Source: Coriaria nepalensis (taxonomy: Eukaryota; Streptophyta; Magnoliopsida; Cucurbitales; Coriariaceae). From it: a stretch of DNA of 64,000 bases. A program made the translations under genes and the position numbers. This document shows positions 1 through 10,396 of this stretch, piece by piece. Numbering within the stretch: the first letter of the stretch is position 1; every line of letters begins with the position of its first letter. The stretch is taken from NCBI GenBank assembly GCA_027186245.1, contig CP114482.1, positions 31,391,209 through 31,455,208 on the forward strand, written 5' to 3'. The notes under the pieces are model-generated. The model was given only the letters and a program-made list of their open reading frames with translations. It was not told the origin of the DNA and ran no database searches.

Positions 1-588
1 AACACACTTAAGCATTGCACTAATGTATCTGTTTATAAGATTTCTTTTCATTCCTTTTAGGTACAAACAATTTTTCTACTGCTTTTATGTGTAACTAAAA
101 TTCATTTTTCTCCTTTCTCTTTGTCACATCTTCAAAATCTCTAACCTCTAAATTATTATATATATAATAACACTATCATGTATTATATATTTTACCAGTT
201 TTGGCCAAACTATCATGTAGCCGAACCAAAGCGCTCTAAACTAACAGTTTTGAGACGAACGGTTCGGTTTTTGACCGGATTGTCTGGTGGATATGAATCC
301 ACAACCCTGATAAGCATTTATATTTAATTTTTTTCTAGGTGAGGTCAATTGATTCCTTACCGATATGTGATTCAATGTACTATTATGTAAATAATAATTT
401 AAACTCATTTTTATATCACTTATATCAAATTATCAATTACAGTTTTACAATTGATAATCTAAAAAAAGTGGACATATAATACAATAACGAATGATGATTA
501 TCTTACCTTCTTCCAACGTGAAATTCATCACAACCTATTACTACGTACTAGTCTACTATATGACAAAGAGTAATGAATATTTTACTAC
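1..588 (-). other. Partial first intron of the oxidosqualene cyclase gene
   Basis: This stretch follows the GT splice donor at 588-587 on the minus strand. It is AT-rich and I see no second cyclase exon in it. Exon 2 of this family normally resumes the N-terminal region, so the acceptor is inferred to lie left of the window. No repeat or other gene is recognised here. Confidence 0.6.
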
Positions 589-783
589 CTGCATTCTCAT
601 CAAGAGGTCCGCACTTTGCTTAATCTGAAATCGATTTTTGGAAAATTCGTTGCGTACTTTTTCGACCTCAGCTCGTTCTTCCGGTGAGCCGGCATCTGGA
701 TCAAATTCCCAGTGTTGTCGACCGATAAAATTATTAACAGAAACTAGATTTGGTCCCCCTTCCGCTACCTTTAGCTTCCACAT
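589..783 (-). CDS. Oxidosqualene cyclase (triterpene/sterol cyclase), exon 1 only
   Basis: The 65 codons from the ATG at 783-781 match the N-terminus of plant oxidosqualene cyclases, membrane-associated ER enzymes that fold 2,3-oxidosqualene into sterol or triterpene skeletons. Visible family signatures are [10 protein letters not shown] at residues 1-10, [20 protein letters not shown] at 21-40 and [17 protein letters not shown] at 49-65. The exon ends CAG at 591-589 and is followed by GTAGTA. The family's first intron falls at this same place, right after LLMR-x-Q. A longer reading upstream of the ATG exists, but it starts in 5' UTR-like sequence and lacks the family N-terminus, so MWKL is chosen. 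The [13 protein letters not shown] wording looks more like beta-amyrin-type synthases than cycloartenol synthases, but this is from memory and the catalytic DCTAE region is off-window. Whether the gene is intact cannot be judged. Confidence 0.92.
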
Positions 784-1995
784 TTTTAGTACAAAAACTT
801 GAGTTCTGTATAGAGGAAAAAAACAAACAAACAAACCAAGCAAAAGACATTTATTCCCTTATTAAAGACAATATTTGACCTTTTTTTTTTTTGTTTATTT
901 GTTAATAGTATAATTGTTTATTCCCTTATTAAAGACCAATTTATATTATTAAAAAATAAAAGAAAAAGAAGAAGAAAAAAAAAAAAAAACAAACAAACAA
1001 AAACGCCATCTTAAGTTAGCCGGCAAGGTCCAATAACTTGAAAAATCAGTCAAATGGAATATAATGATCCTTAACATCACTTTAACTACTTAGTCATGTT
1101 ACGGTGCATTCATATCCAATGCATGAGACTTTTTAAATATTTAACTACTTAGTCTCCGACTCTTCAATGATAGGCTAAATGAAAATCATTATCAAGTGAC
1201 AATTCATTATTTGATAAATAAAAAATAAATAAATAAATAAATAAAATATATAATAATAAAAAATTACCTCACTTTAAGACCATTTGGCTTGATCAAAGGG
1301 AAATGGAGAGAAAAGTAGGAAACTTTTTTTAAAATGTTTTATTGTCATGTTTGGTTAGATTTTTAAGAGGCAAAGTAAAGGAATAAATGGGAGATAAATG
1401 GGATATATAATCGCCGATGTATATTAAAATATTTCATTCCTCTTATTTATAAAACTATATAAATAATAATGATAAATATTTAATTATGTTTTCCTCTATT
1501 TAAAAAAAAAAAAAAAAAAAAAGAACATCTAAACTCTTTTTTTTAAGATTGATTAACTAAAATGTCATGCAAAAAATTCTACGTCAGCTTCATCATCGAA
1601 AAAAATAAATGAAATAAATAAAAAATCTAATTTTAATTATACGGATATTAAAAAAATTAATTGAAACTTTCATAAGGATAAATTTATAAATATTGAAATA
1701 CACAAGGATTTTTTAACATATGCATGGATATGTTAAGATACATAACATGATAGGTAAAAATAAAATTTTTAATGATATGTTAAATAGGTGATGTTGAACT
1801 TTTTTCTTTGGTTAAAATGAAATTAATTAAAAGCCCAAAACTTAAAAAAATGTTTAATAAATGCAATTAAATGCATCCCACATTGGAAAGAAGAAACATT
1901 TTCAAGCATTTATAAGTGATTGCAAATAGTAAGTATTTGTAATAATAAATAAATATTGGGATTTGATTGAGACTCGCACTCGCACACGCGGCGTG
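784..1995. promoter_or_regulatory. 5' flank of the oxidosqualene cyclase gene
   Basis: This AT-rich DNA lies upstream of the cyclase ATG on the minus strand. It holds a 19-bp direct repeat (TTATTCCCTTATTAAAGAC) at 851-869 and 918-936, poly-A/T runs, and an AAAT microsatellite near 1208-1240. No clear TATA box could be fixed. No coding signal is seen. Confidence 0.4.
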
Positions 1996-2123
1996 AGGCA
2001 CACATTAGGCACACATTAGACAACACATATTAGGCACTTATTAGGCACTTATTAGGCACATATTAGGCACACATTAGGCACATATTAGGCACATATTAGG
2101 CACATATTAGGCACACATTAGCA
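1996..2123. repeat. 11-bp minisatellite (AGGCACATATT)n
   Basis: About eleven head-to-tail copies of AGGCACATATT. The variants differ mainly at positions 7-9 (ACA, ATA or TTA), and one copy is expanded (AGACAACACATATT). No gene overlaps it. Confidence 0.9.
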
Positions 2124-2880
2124 CTTTTGTGACGTGGAGGCCAGCCGCCACATATAGTGGTTGACCGACTATTTAAACGATTGACAGTAAAAATGGTTAG
2201 TTACCGTTAGAAACCAAGCATATTCTATAATAAAATTTCACAGTTGATTATGATCTTTTGTAAAAGCTTGTCATATCCCGAAAACTATTTTCACAGTAAC
2301 CTAAAGCAATCTGGGAGGGTGAAAATATCATTTTTTGTAAATCGTATCTGTTACATGTTTCAAGTCTTGATCCTATATTTTTCTCACGAGGTGAGGTGTC
2401 TTATCATTAGAGGATTGAGTAGAATTATTTTTTCTACTTCATGAGTACCTTAAAAAACCTCCAAAGAAAAGTACTATTTTCATATAACACGAAGTAATTT
2501 TGTAAACCATGCGCAAGTGTAAATACTCTTTTATTTTTATAGAATTTTACTGTTTTAAGAAAGCATATTGTAGTTCTTCAACATTATAACTTGATTTTGG
2601 GGGAAAAAATGATAATTTAAGGAAAAAAGCAGATCATAATATTCAGGATCACGCCATATTTCACGAAGAGGTATACATTGGGTGATATTGTAGAGAGAGA
2701 GAGAGCATACCTTCTTCAGTTTCAACTTGTAATAAGCTTTTGGGATTCACGCCTCTAGTTTATTACAAAAGAAGCTATTGTTCAGTTATATAAGCACATA
2801 GAATTTAGGAAAAAGAGTTATTTTCCTCCTAACTCAAATCAGCTATTATTTTTTATTTTTTTTTAAATTGGGGCTCATAA
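2124..2880. other. Intergenic AT-rich DNA
   Basis: Open frames here are short and do not resemble any family. A GA microsatellite lies near 2694-2705. Nothing else is recognised. Confidence 0.5.
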
Positions 2881-2884
2881 TTCA

Positions 2885-3610
2885 TTTAGAAAATATATTT
2901 TAAAGGTTAGGCTCATTTTAAAATTTATTAAAATAATAGCCTCGATTATTTTTTAAAAAATTTTAAAAAATCAAAATATTAAAAAGTTATTAAAATACTC
3001 TTACAGTTCGAAAAAAAAAAAAAAACAGAATCACATAAACCCTTATGAATAAATATGCAGAAAATCTAACTTTCACAATTCTCCTATCACAAAACGGAAT
3101 CGCGGAAGCTCAAACCCTTAGCAGTCGAAAAAATCTAAGGAAAAAAATTCGAAAAAGGATCTAATGTAGCACTAGAATGACAATCAAAAATTGATTTCAT
3201 TTTTTTTAGGAGTTATTATATTATTTGAAGTATTTTAAAGTTTAGGCTCATTTTAAAATTTATTAAAATAATGGCCTCGATTTAAAAAATATATATATAT
3301 TAAAAAATTACTAAAATACTCTTACAATTCGAAAATGAAAAGGAAAAAAAAAATGGAATCACAGAAACCCTTACGAATGAATATGCAGAAAACCTAACTT
3401 TCACAATTCTCCTATCACAAAACGGAATTGTAGAAGCTCAAACCCTTAGTTTTGCAAAGCTCAAACCCTTAGCAGTCGAAAAAATTTGAAGCAATAGTTC
3501 GTAGTCGATAAAATCTAAACAACAAAATCGAAAAAGGATCAAAGGTAGCACTGGAATGACAATCAAAAATTGATTTCATGTTTTTTTTGGAGTTATTATA
3601 TTCATTTTGA
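2885..3610. repeat. Diverged tandem duplication, unit about 335-380 bp
   Basis: Two head-to-tail copies meet near 3219. The shared block around GCTCATTTTAAAATTTATTA starts at 2911 and again at 3246. The shared block CACAATTCTCCTATCACAAA and the block ending in GACAATCAAAAATTGATTTC also occur in both. The second copy is longer because it has an extra repeat of a CTCAAACCCTTAG segment. No coding function is visible. Confidence 0.85.
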
Positions 3611-3637
3611 TTTGAAATTTGAAGTATTTACATGACT

Positions 3638-3990
3638 CGGCCCATCGAACAGTTTAAAATATATTGCTCGATGGATTAGGAATACCAATGTCCATCGAGC
3701 CATCGAGTAAGAAGTTCATATGCACTGTTTAAAGAATGGCCATCGAGCCATTGGGCAATCAAGCAGTGCATATGAACTTCTTGCTCGATGGACATTAATA
3801 TTCCCATCGAGCAATCGAGCAGTACAATCTCAATGGCTCGATGGTTACTCATATGTCCATCGGGCCATCGAGCACCTCAGTTTATATGAACTGCTCGATG
3901 GCTCGATTACCGCTTATATTCCCATCAAGTATTACATATATAAACTGAGGTGCTTGATGGCCCGATTACCGCTTATATTCCTATCAAGTA
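3638..3990. repeat. TCGA-rich palindromic repeat island 1
   Basis: A dense run of CCATCGAG and CTCGATGG words in both orientations, with larger arms such as GTTCATATGCACTG (3715-3728) facing CAGTGCATATGAAC (3763-3776). It lies just upstream of the DUF1985 relic and is not inside any LTR I can recognise. Confidence 0.85.
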
Positions 3991-4164
3991 TTACATTCTT
4001 ATTATGAAGTTTATTGTTTTCTTAATTTTCTATTTAGTTTTATACATTTTTGTTTAATTATTTTTTATTTTAGGTAGATCAAATTCCTATATATTGTGAA
4101 CTAGAACCTATAATTGACCAAACTCTTTGTTTCAAGATCCGCACTACTGTGATATCAAAGTAGG

Positions 4165-4740
4165 AAGCGGTGATTACCGATATACGGAAGAAGTTGACCC
4201 CAATACAATTGGAGTCTTTTAGGTCTACTTGTTTGGGACATTTTCTGGATATGAGTAGTCAACTTAAGAACTTGGGCCAACTTATGATTTATACATTACA
4301 AGAAGCCTATGTGGTTTGGTCTGAGGGAGTTTGCATTGGTGAGGAGATTAAAATGTCATGCAGAACTTCCAGACCACACAATTAAGAGGATACAAAAAGA
4401 CAAGCACTTGTTGAATAAGTATTTTAGTGGGAAGCTTGTCAATGTGTCAGAGCTAGCATAGAAATTTAGAAATGATGATGAGCTATGGAGTGACAAGGAT
4501 GGTAAGATTGTGAAGATGACTCTTGTTTACTTCATTGAGGCAGTCATTTTGGTACAAGGGCGGAGGAACAAGATCCGACCATTGACATTGTCCATAGCCA
4601 ACAATTTAGGTCGGCTTGAGCAATACCCTTGGGGTAGACGTAGTTATGAGTTTACAATTCAATCTCTTAAGAAGGATATTAAGAAGAAGGCAGTTGCACA
4701 TAGGGTTTGGTAGGAGGGGACGAAAATGTCGAGTCATGGA
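4165..4740 (+). pseudogene. DUF1985-domain relic (Ulp1-associated plant family)
   Basis: Two frames, 4170-4385 and 4510-4713, separated by stops, together resemble the DUF1985 domain found in plant genes and Mutator-like elements that carry Ulp1-type cysteine proteases. The family-like pieces are FRSTCLGHFLDM in the first frame, then VYFIEAVIL and QYPWGRRSYEFTIQSLKK in the second, in the expected order. There is no credible start codon, since an in-frame TAG lies just upstream at 4161-4163, and a stop at 4383-4385 interrupts the domain. No Ulp1 catalytic His-Asp-Cys region is seen downstream. It may be the remains of a MULE cargo gene or of a host gene; I cannot tell which. Confidence 0.65.
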
Positions 4741-4917
4741 CTAGGAAAAAACAAGTAATGTTTCATTTCTTTAATTCATCTAGTACTTTTAGTTTATCAT
4801 ATTTCTTGAAATTAAACTGACTTAATATTTGTTTAATACAGCTCGTCATCCGTGGAATCCTATAGCCAACCAAGAAATAATTAATTCAAGAGTATTTGAC
4901 TATTCTTCAAGATTTTC

Positions 4918-5373
4918 ATGGATGAGGATGACGAAGTTGTGGAACACTCGACTAGAGTGTTGAAGGAAGAAGAAGTAGAAGAAGTAGAAAAAATAGTAGA
5001 AAAAGTAGTAGATGAAGAAGTAGAAGAAGAAGAAGAAAAAATAGAAGAAAAAATAGAAGGGGAAGTAGAAGTAGTTGAGCTGAAAATGAAAACGACGTCG
5101 AGGTTGGAGGATATTATTGGTGGCTTAGAGAAGAGGATTATGGGAGAGATGGATAAAATGTTCAGAAAATTGAATAGCCGAATGAGAGAGATGGAGAAGA
5201 TGCTTATAGATATCAGAGATGGGATGGTTCCCATGAAATTTCTCTCATACTCACCAATATCTGTCACATCTCAAATGCACCATCAAATGTCGGTGCCTCT
5301 AAAAGAGAAAGTTACAGAGGAGTCAACGGAGTCGTATGTGACTCTGCCTATCATTGAGATCAGAAGGGGTTAA
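4918..5373 (+). pseudogene. Acidic coiled-coil segment downstream of the DUF1985 relic
   Basis: This 151-codon open frame is Glu/Val/Lys-rich in residues 5-60 and heptad-like around residues 63-103 (a LEDIIGGLEKRIMGEMDKM stretch), suggesting a coiled coil. It is separated from the DUF1985 part by a possible intron, with GTAATG near 4755 and TTTAATACAG ending near 4841. Such acidic linkers are common between DUF1985 and Ulp1 domains, so it is probably part of the same dead gene. A lysine-rich reading continues to about 5510 and then stops. The opposite strand also reads open, but only as low-complexity Ser/Thr, and is discounted. Confidence 0.4.
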
Positions 5374-5868
5374 AGGATGAAGAAGCATGCTCCGACTCTC
5401 ACCTCTCCCTTTACAGACATCAAGAAGAAGCGGAAATATAAAAAGAAGAAGGGATTATTGGTGACTCTGCTTCTTACCCCAAATAAGGATAACGAGATAG
5501 CTATGCGAAAATGACTAGAGACTAACATTGTGATGTAAGTATTTCTTAAACTTTAACTTGATTTAAAATTTATTTTATTTATCACATTTTTTTGCTTATG
5601 AGAACTTGATTTTTCTCTGTCAGGGACCCGATCATAGGTTTTGAAGGCCTAAAGTACGATAATGAATTTATTCACACAATACTTGTCCCTCGTCGTGGCT
5701 AGACAGTCTTGTAAGAATTCAAGGCTATTTCTAAAAATGATTATTTATACATTAACAAATTTCTAAAAAGAAACTTAGCTTAATTGATTGTTTTTATTAT
5801 GTTACTTTATGATTGCAGAATGTAGATGAGTATATATTTCTGCTACAGATGAGACATTAGAAGTTTAA
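5374..5868. other. Intergenic remainder between the DUF1985 relic and element A
   Basis: Sequence downstream of the coiled-coil frame, with scattered stops and no domain that I recognise. It ends at the TG boundary of the element A LTR. Confidence 0.4.
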
Positions 5869-7427
5869 TGTAACGCCCGCCCTACTAGCTGTTTAGGTTA
5901 TCAAATACTTTTCTTAGGGAAACATATACAGCTAGTGGGTGCGTTACTTTTCCTTTTTATTATAAAAATTTTTGTTCCTTAAAATTAACTTTATTTTCAA
6001 AAGCGGTTTGAAGGATATACCTAATAATTTGAAAATACAGCGGAAGCCTTTGTCATAGAAAATAATCTCAAAACTTTTTAAACACCTTATTCTTTATTTG
6101 AATATACATTTACATAAGAAGTGCAAATTTTTAAACTCATTGCTTACAGAGATCGGGTCTCATATGTACAATCTCACGGATTGATAGCCTTCATTCATCT
6201 GTTCCTTAGCTTACTGCCTTACCTTTGTAATTTCCTACAACATAGAGTAGACATCTATGAGCTAGAAGCTCAGTAAGGATAGTGTCATACTCACATCGCT
6301 ATTCTTTTTATGATTATCGTGAGTTAGTGCTTTTATGACCTATATCTAACATGCATAAATTCCTATCATTCTACATACTTGGGCCCTGAGGATGCTACCA
6401 CCGGCATGTCAACTGATATTTAATCAGCGGTCCGCTTATGACCGTTGCAACGATCCACTTATGACCTTTTCTTTAATATCATTTCGGGTCCTTTTTGATC
6501 GACAAGCGATCCTTCTTTTTCACCCGGCAGCACCTCACTTTAATATTATGCATGCTTATGCTTCTTATTTATTTTCGCATAACATTAACTTATAGAAATA
6601 TGAGCATATGCACTTAATGTTTAAAGTTTGTACTCTCCTCAAAACCATCCTGCTATATTATGTTCATTCTAATTATAATCCTTATTTCTAGCATGATAAT
6701 CATAGTATTTCATTTCTACTTAGCATGCTATAATTATAATCCTAACATAGACATAACTAAGTCATCATGCTCAATAATTAATATTATCCTAAATTAATAT
6801 AATTATAATCATAATAATAAACAGACAATATCCGGGTGTTGCAGTGAGACTATACTTACGAAAAAATTTTGTTGATCCGAGATCTTGACTTTCCTCTTTA
6901 TCTCTTTCCTTCCCTTTCTTTCCTTTCTCTCTTTCCTTCCCTTTCCTTCCTTTCTCTCCTTTCCCTTCCCTTCCTTTCTCTCCTTTTCCTTCCCTTTCTT
7001 TGCTTCCCTTTCTTTCCTTTCTCTCCTTTTCCTTTCCTTTCTTTCTTTCCTTTCTTTCTCTTCTTTTCTTTCCCTCTCTTTCCCTTTGCTGCTGGTACAT
7101 GCTGCGAAGGAGGCTTTTATAGGCATGAAGTAAGAATGCCTGCTCATTCTTTTAGTCTAAATTAGTGACAAGTGGGGGCCGCATGTCTAGGAATTGTTTT
7201 GCTAAAAAATGACTAAGGATGAAAAAAACGTGGCTACAATAAGACATGCAGTAAGAATTTTTTTTTTTTACACTTAAGCCCCCATTAAATTTTGAAATTA
7301 TAAAAAAGTCCTTATTTATTTCTATTATTAAAATTAGGTATAGGTGGAAATTAAAATTTACTAATAAGTCCACTTTAAATTTATTTTCCCACTACTATGC
7401 CTAATCTAGAGATATTGGGGGATTACA
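5869..7427 (-). repeat. 3' LTR of element A
   Basis: On the minus strand the LTR starts TGTAATCCCC directly after a polypurine tract and ends GGGCGTTACA. A TATA box (TATAAAAGCC) reads leftward at 7121-7112. A purine-rich leader follows, then a TGAGCT/AGCTCA-type palindrome at 6258-6272 and a terminal hairpin whose arms lie at 5869-5891 and 5929-5947. Its length is 1559 bp. The element B LTR is homologous over its whole length, except for a TCGA island that A lacks. Confidence 0.85.
6893..7090 (-). repeat. Purine-rich leader tract of LTR A
   Basis: About 200 bp made almost only of C and T on the plus strand, so A and G on the element's sense strand, built from AAAGGAAGGG-like words. It starts about 25-30 bp downstream of the LTR TATA box, so it would form the start of the element transcript. 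Several overlapping open frames here are low-complexity artefacts. Confidence 0.8.
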
Positions 7428-7440
7428 TTCTCCCTTCCTT
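7428..7440 (-). other. Polypurine tract of element A
   Basis: AAGGAAGGGAGAA on the minus strand abuts the LTR start TGTAAT. This is the usual priming site for plus-strand DNA synthesis and fixes the LTR boundary. The same arrangement recurs at the element B LTR. Confidence 0.85.
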
Positions 7441-7556
7441 ATAAAAATTTCGTTCTCGAAATTTTAGTTGGGCTTGAATGTTTCTTGCAATTACACCTGC
7501 ATTATTCAAAGTTTCCTTTATTTAATACTAAAAGCGACATCCTTCCACTCCCAGAC

Positions 7557-7931
7557 TTAAAATAGTTCTGGGTGTTTTTCTTTCATTTCATCTTCCCTTT
7601 CCCATGTAGATTCTTCTGTTTTACGGCTTTGCCATAACACCTTTACTAGGGGTATGACTTTATTCCTAAGCCTCTTTTCCTTGCGATCTAGAATCTGTAC
7701 TGGTCTTTCTTCATACGTTAGATCTTCTTGGAGTTGCACGGGGTCAATTTTTAATACATGTGCGGGGTCAGGTACGTACTTTTTCAGCATAGATACATGG
7801 AACACTTTGTGTACCGAGGACATCTCTGGCGGTAGTGCAAACCTGTAGGCGACTTTGCCGATACGTTCTATTATTTCAAAAGGTCCAATATATCTTGGAC
7901 TTAGCTTTCCCTTTTTGCCAAACCTCATCAA
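7557..7931 (-). pseudogene. Element A integrase tail and chromodomain
   Basis: The frame continues directly from the integrase after a stop that replaces a Gly-like codon (TGA in the [14 protein letters not shown] context). It contains the [12 protein letters not shown] motif, typical of the gypsy integrase C-terminus. It ends in a chromodomain-like stretch with [20 protein letters not shown] and [19 protein letters not shown], which is the chromovirus signature thought to guide integration to marked chromatin. The last residues, KHPELF, precede the natural stop. The domain itself looks complete. Confidence 0.88.
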
Positions 7932-9044
7932 TCATTTCATTGGTGCGATCTTTAAAAATACCATATCTCCAACTTGGAATTCTAGAGGTCTACGCCTCTC
8001 ATCCGCATAGCTCTTTTGTCGACTAAGAGCAGTTTCCATTCTCTGTTTAATTTTCTTGATTGCTTCCGTAGAGGTTTCAATGAAATCAGGAGCCACTAAG
8101 TTTCCTTCTCCAGTTTCGTACCAATGAACTGGTGACCTACACTTCCGTCCGTACAAAGCTTCATACGGTGTCATTCCAATAGTTGCTTGGAAACTATTGT
8201 TGTAGGAGAATTCTATCAGTGGCATGTATCGATTCCAAGCATCTTTAAAGTCGAGGACGCAGGCTGGTAGCATATCTTCTAAGGTCTGGATGGTTCTTTC
8301 TGATTGGGCATCTGTCTGTGGGTGAAAAGCCGTGCTAAATTTCAGTCTCGTTCCCATTGCTCGCTGTATACTTTTCCAAAAGTTTGAGTTACACCTACCA
8401 TCTTGATATGAATTTATTGACAATGGTACTCCATGTAGTCGAACAATTTCACGCACATAAAGCTATGCTAACTGTTCTAAGGAGGATGTGCTGCGTATGG
8501 GTAGAAAATGTGCCGATTTGGTTAATTTGTCCACGATTACCCAAATTGCATCGTGTCCCTTTGTGGTTTTAGGGAGTCCAACGACAAAATCCATAGAAAT
8601 TTGTTCCCACTTCCATTCTGGGATCTCAATTGTTTGTAATTCTCCAGCAGGATGTTGATGTTCTGCCTTAATTCGCTGGCATGTCAAACATTTCCCCACA
8701 TATTGAGCTACATCCTTCTTCATTCCAGTCCACCAGAAGTGCTCTTTTAGGTCCTTGTACATCTTGGTTGCCCTTGGGTGCACTGAATATGGAGTTTCAT
8801 GTGCTTCGAACAGGATCTGGCGTCTTATTTTATCGTCTGTGGGAACGCATAACCTTCCTTTAAAATTAAGGATTCCATCCTTAGATATCTTAAAGTTAGA
8901 CTGCTCATCTTTTCTCATTTCTTGTTTGATTTTCTTTGTTCCTTCATCGAACTTTTGTGCACGTTTGATATCCTCAAGTATGCTTGATTGAAGGGTTAAG
9001 GTGGATAATTGTCCTGTCACCAGCTCAATTTTTGCATTATACAC
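7932..9044 (-). pseudogene. Element A integrase (zinc-binding and core), degenerate
   Basis: The HHCC zinc-binding region is intact, with His in EAHETPYSVHP and the pair CLTC. The first catalytic Asp is present (MDFVVGLP). The second catalytic block is damaged: the family's S-D-R-D motif reads SYQD, consistent with GAT to TAT and CGA to CAA changes. The third region (EFSYNNSFQATIGMTPYEAL) is present. An in-frame TAG near 8463-8465 separates the two halves after LEQLA, where a Glu codon is usual. The enzyme would be inactive. Confidence 0.9.
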
Positions 9045-9101
9045 TTCTTTTTGTAATGATGTTGGTAAGGCGTGTAGGGCAGCAAGGCTGGTTGGGGATT
9101 T

Positions 9102-9640
9102 TCAGCTTAAAGCGTCGACTACTTTATTTGCCTTCCCCGGGTGATACCGTATTTCACAATCATAATCTTTGACTAATTCTAGCCACCGTCTTTGTCTCAT
9201 GTTCAATTCTTTCTGTGTGAAGAAATACTTTAAGCTCTTATGATCGGTATAAATTTCACACCGCACTCCATAGAGGTAGTGTCTCCAAACTTTTAGGGCA
9301 AACACCACCGCAGCTAGTTCCAAGTCATGGGTTGGGTAGTTCTTTTCGTAATCCTTAAGCTGTCGTGAAGCATATGCGATTACTTTCCCGTTTTGCATCA
9401 ATATTGCTCCTAATCCCAATTTAGATGCGTCGCTGTATATTACGAATCCATTCTCACCCTCTGGGATGGTAAGAATAGGTGCACTCGTTAATTTTTCCTT
9501 CAACTCTTGAAAGCTTTTCTCAGTTGCTACGGTCCATTCAAACTTCTGGTTCTTTCGAGTAAGCCTAGTGAGTGGTGTGGCGATTCTGGAAAACCCTTCT
9601 ACAAATTGCCTATAATATCCGGCTAATCCTAGAAAGCTTC
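9102..9640 (-). pseudogene. Element A RNase H domain
   Basis: Gypsy RNase H with [38 protein letters not shown] and [19 protein letters not shown], carrying the acidic catalytic residues. It ends at VVDALS, where the expected Arg codon reads TGA. That is a CGA to TGA transition, as expected from cytosine deamination at CpG. The RT-RH connection ([15 protein letters not shown] type) lies at about 9510-9635 and is cut from RT by a stop near 9639. Confidence 0.9.
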
Positions 9641-10390
9641 ATACTTCAGAAGCATTTTTAGGTTTGGGCCACTTGCTTACTGCTTCAGTTTTAGATGGAT
9701 CCACGGAAATACCATCCTTAGATATGATATGTCCAAGAAAAGCAACTTGATCTAGCCAAAATTCGCACTTATTAAATTTGGCATAGAGTTGATGATTCTT
9801 CAAGGTTTGCAAAATTACTTTTAGGTGCTTCACATGCTCCTCCTCAAATTTTGAGTATACCAGAATATCATCTATGAAAACAACAACAAATTTATCTAGA
9901 TAGTCTTTAAATACCCGATTCATTAAATCCATAAAAGCGGCTGGGGCATTGGTCAAACCAAACGGCATGACCAAAAATTCGTAGTGGTCGTACCGTGTCC
10001 GAAAAGCTGTCTTCGGAACGTCGCTTTCTTGAATCTTTAGTTGGTGATATCCAGATCTTAAGTCAATCTTGGAGAACACCGACATTCCTTGGAGTGGATC
10101 GAACAAATTATCTATCCTCGGAAAAGGGTATTTGTTCTTTGTAGTGATCTTGTTGAGTTCTCTATAGTCAATGCACATTCTCATTGATCCGTCCTTCTTT
10201 TTCACGAATAATACTGGCGCTCCCCATGGTGAAAAACTAGGACGAATATATCCTTTATCGAGCAAATCTTACAGCTGTAGTTGGAGTTCTTTCAATTCAG
10301 CGGGCGCCATGCGGTACAGAGCTTTTGAGATTGGCGCTACTCCCGATATTAAATTGATTTGAAACTCGACTTCTCGATCTGGGGGCAGTC
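9639..10390 (-). pseudogene. Element A reverse transcriptase
   Basis: The Ty3/gypsy RT fingers and palm are recognisable: [64 protein letters not shown] and the catalytic FIDDILVYS box, which is intact. An in-frame TAA near 10270 interrupts the N-terminal part (QL-stop-DLLDKG). The reading starts at about [11 protein letters not shown] near 10390 and then loses homology. Length and motif order agree with Tekay/Del elements. Confidence 0.92.
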
Positions 10391-10396
10391 CTAGTA

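Larger units (their letters stand above)
5869..10396 (-). mobile_element. Ty3/gypsy chromovirus element A, 5'-truncated
   Basis: A minus-strand retrotransposon relic. Reading right to left it has reverse transcriptase, RNase H, integrase, chromodomain, a polypurine tract and a 3' LTR. The domain order RT-RH-IN is that of Ty3/gypsy, and the C-terminal chromodomain points to a chromovirus of Tekay/Del type. The homology to element B breaks off near 10396, inside the region just before RT. Protease, gag, primer-binding site and 5' LTR are therefore missing, and no target duplication can be tested. The main reading frame is constant but interrupted by at least five stops. Confidence 0.92.

Noticed and set aside
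1996..2123. Possible CRISPR array
   Set aside because: Units are contiguous 11-mers without unique spacers, in a plant genome context; it is a minisatellite.
4881..5267. Ser/Ile-rich minus-strand open frame
   Set aside because: Antisense shadow of the Glu/Val-rich coiled-coil segment.
5864..5873. Target-site duplication for element A
   Set aside because: Only the 3' LTR side exists; the other end is truncated, so no pair can be tested.
6789..7165. Overlapping open frames rich in Lys/Arg/Glu or Phe/Ser on both strands
   Set aside because: They come from the purine/pyrimidine tract of LTR A, where stops are rare by composition. No domain is present.
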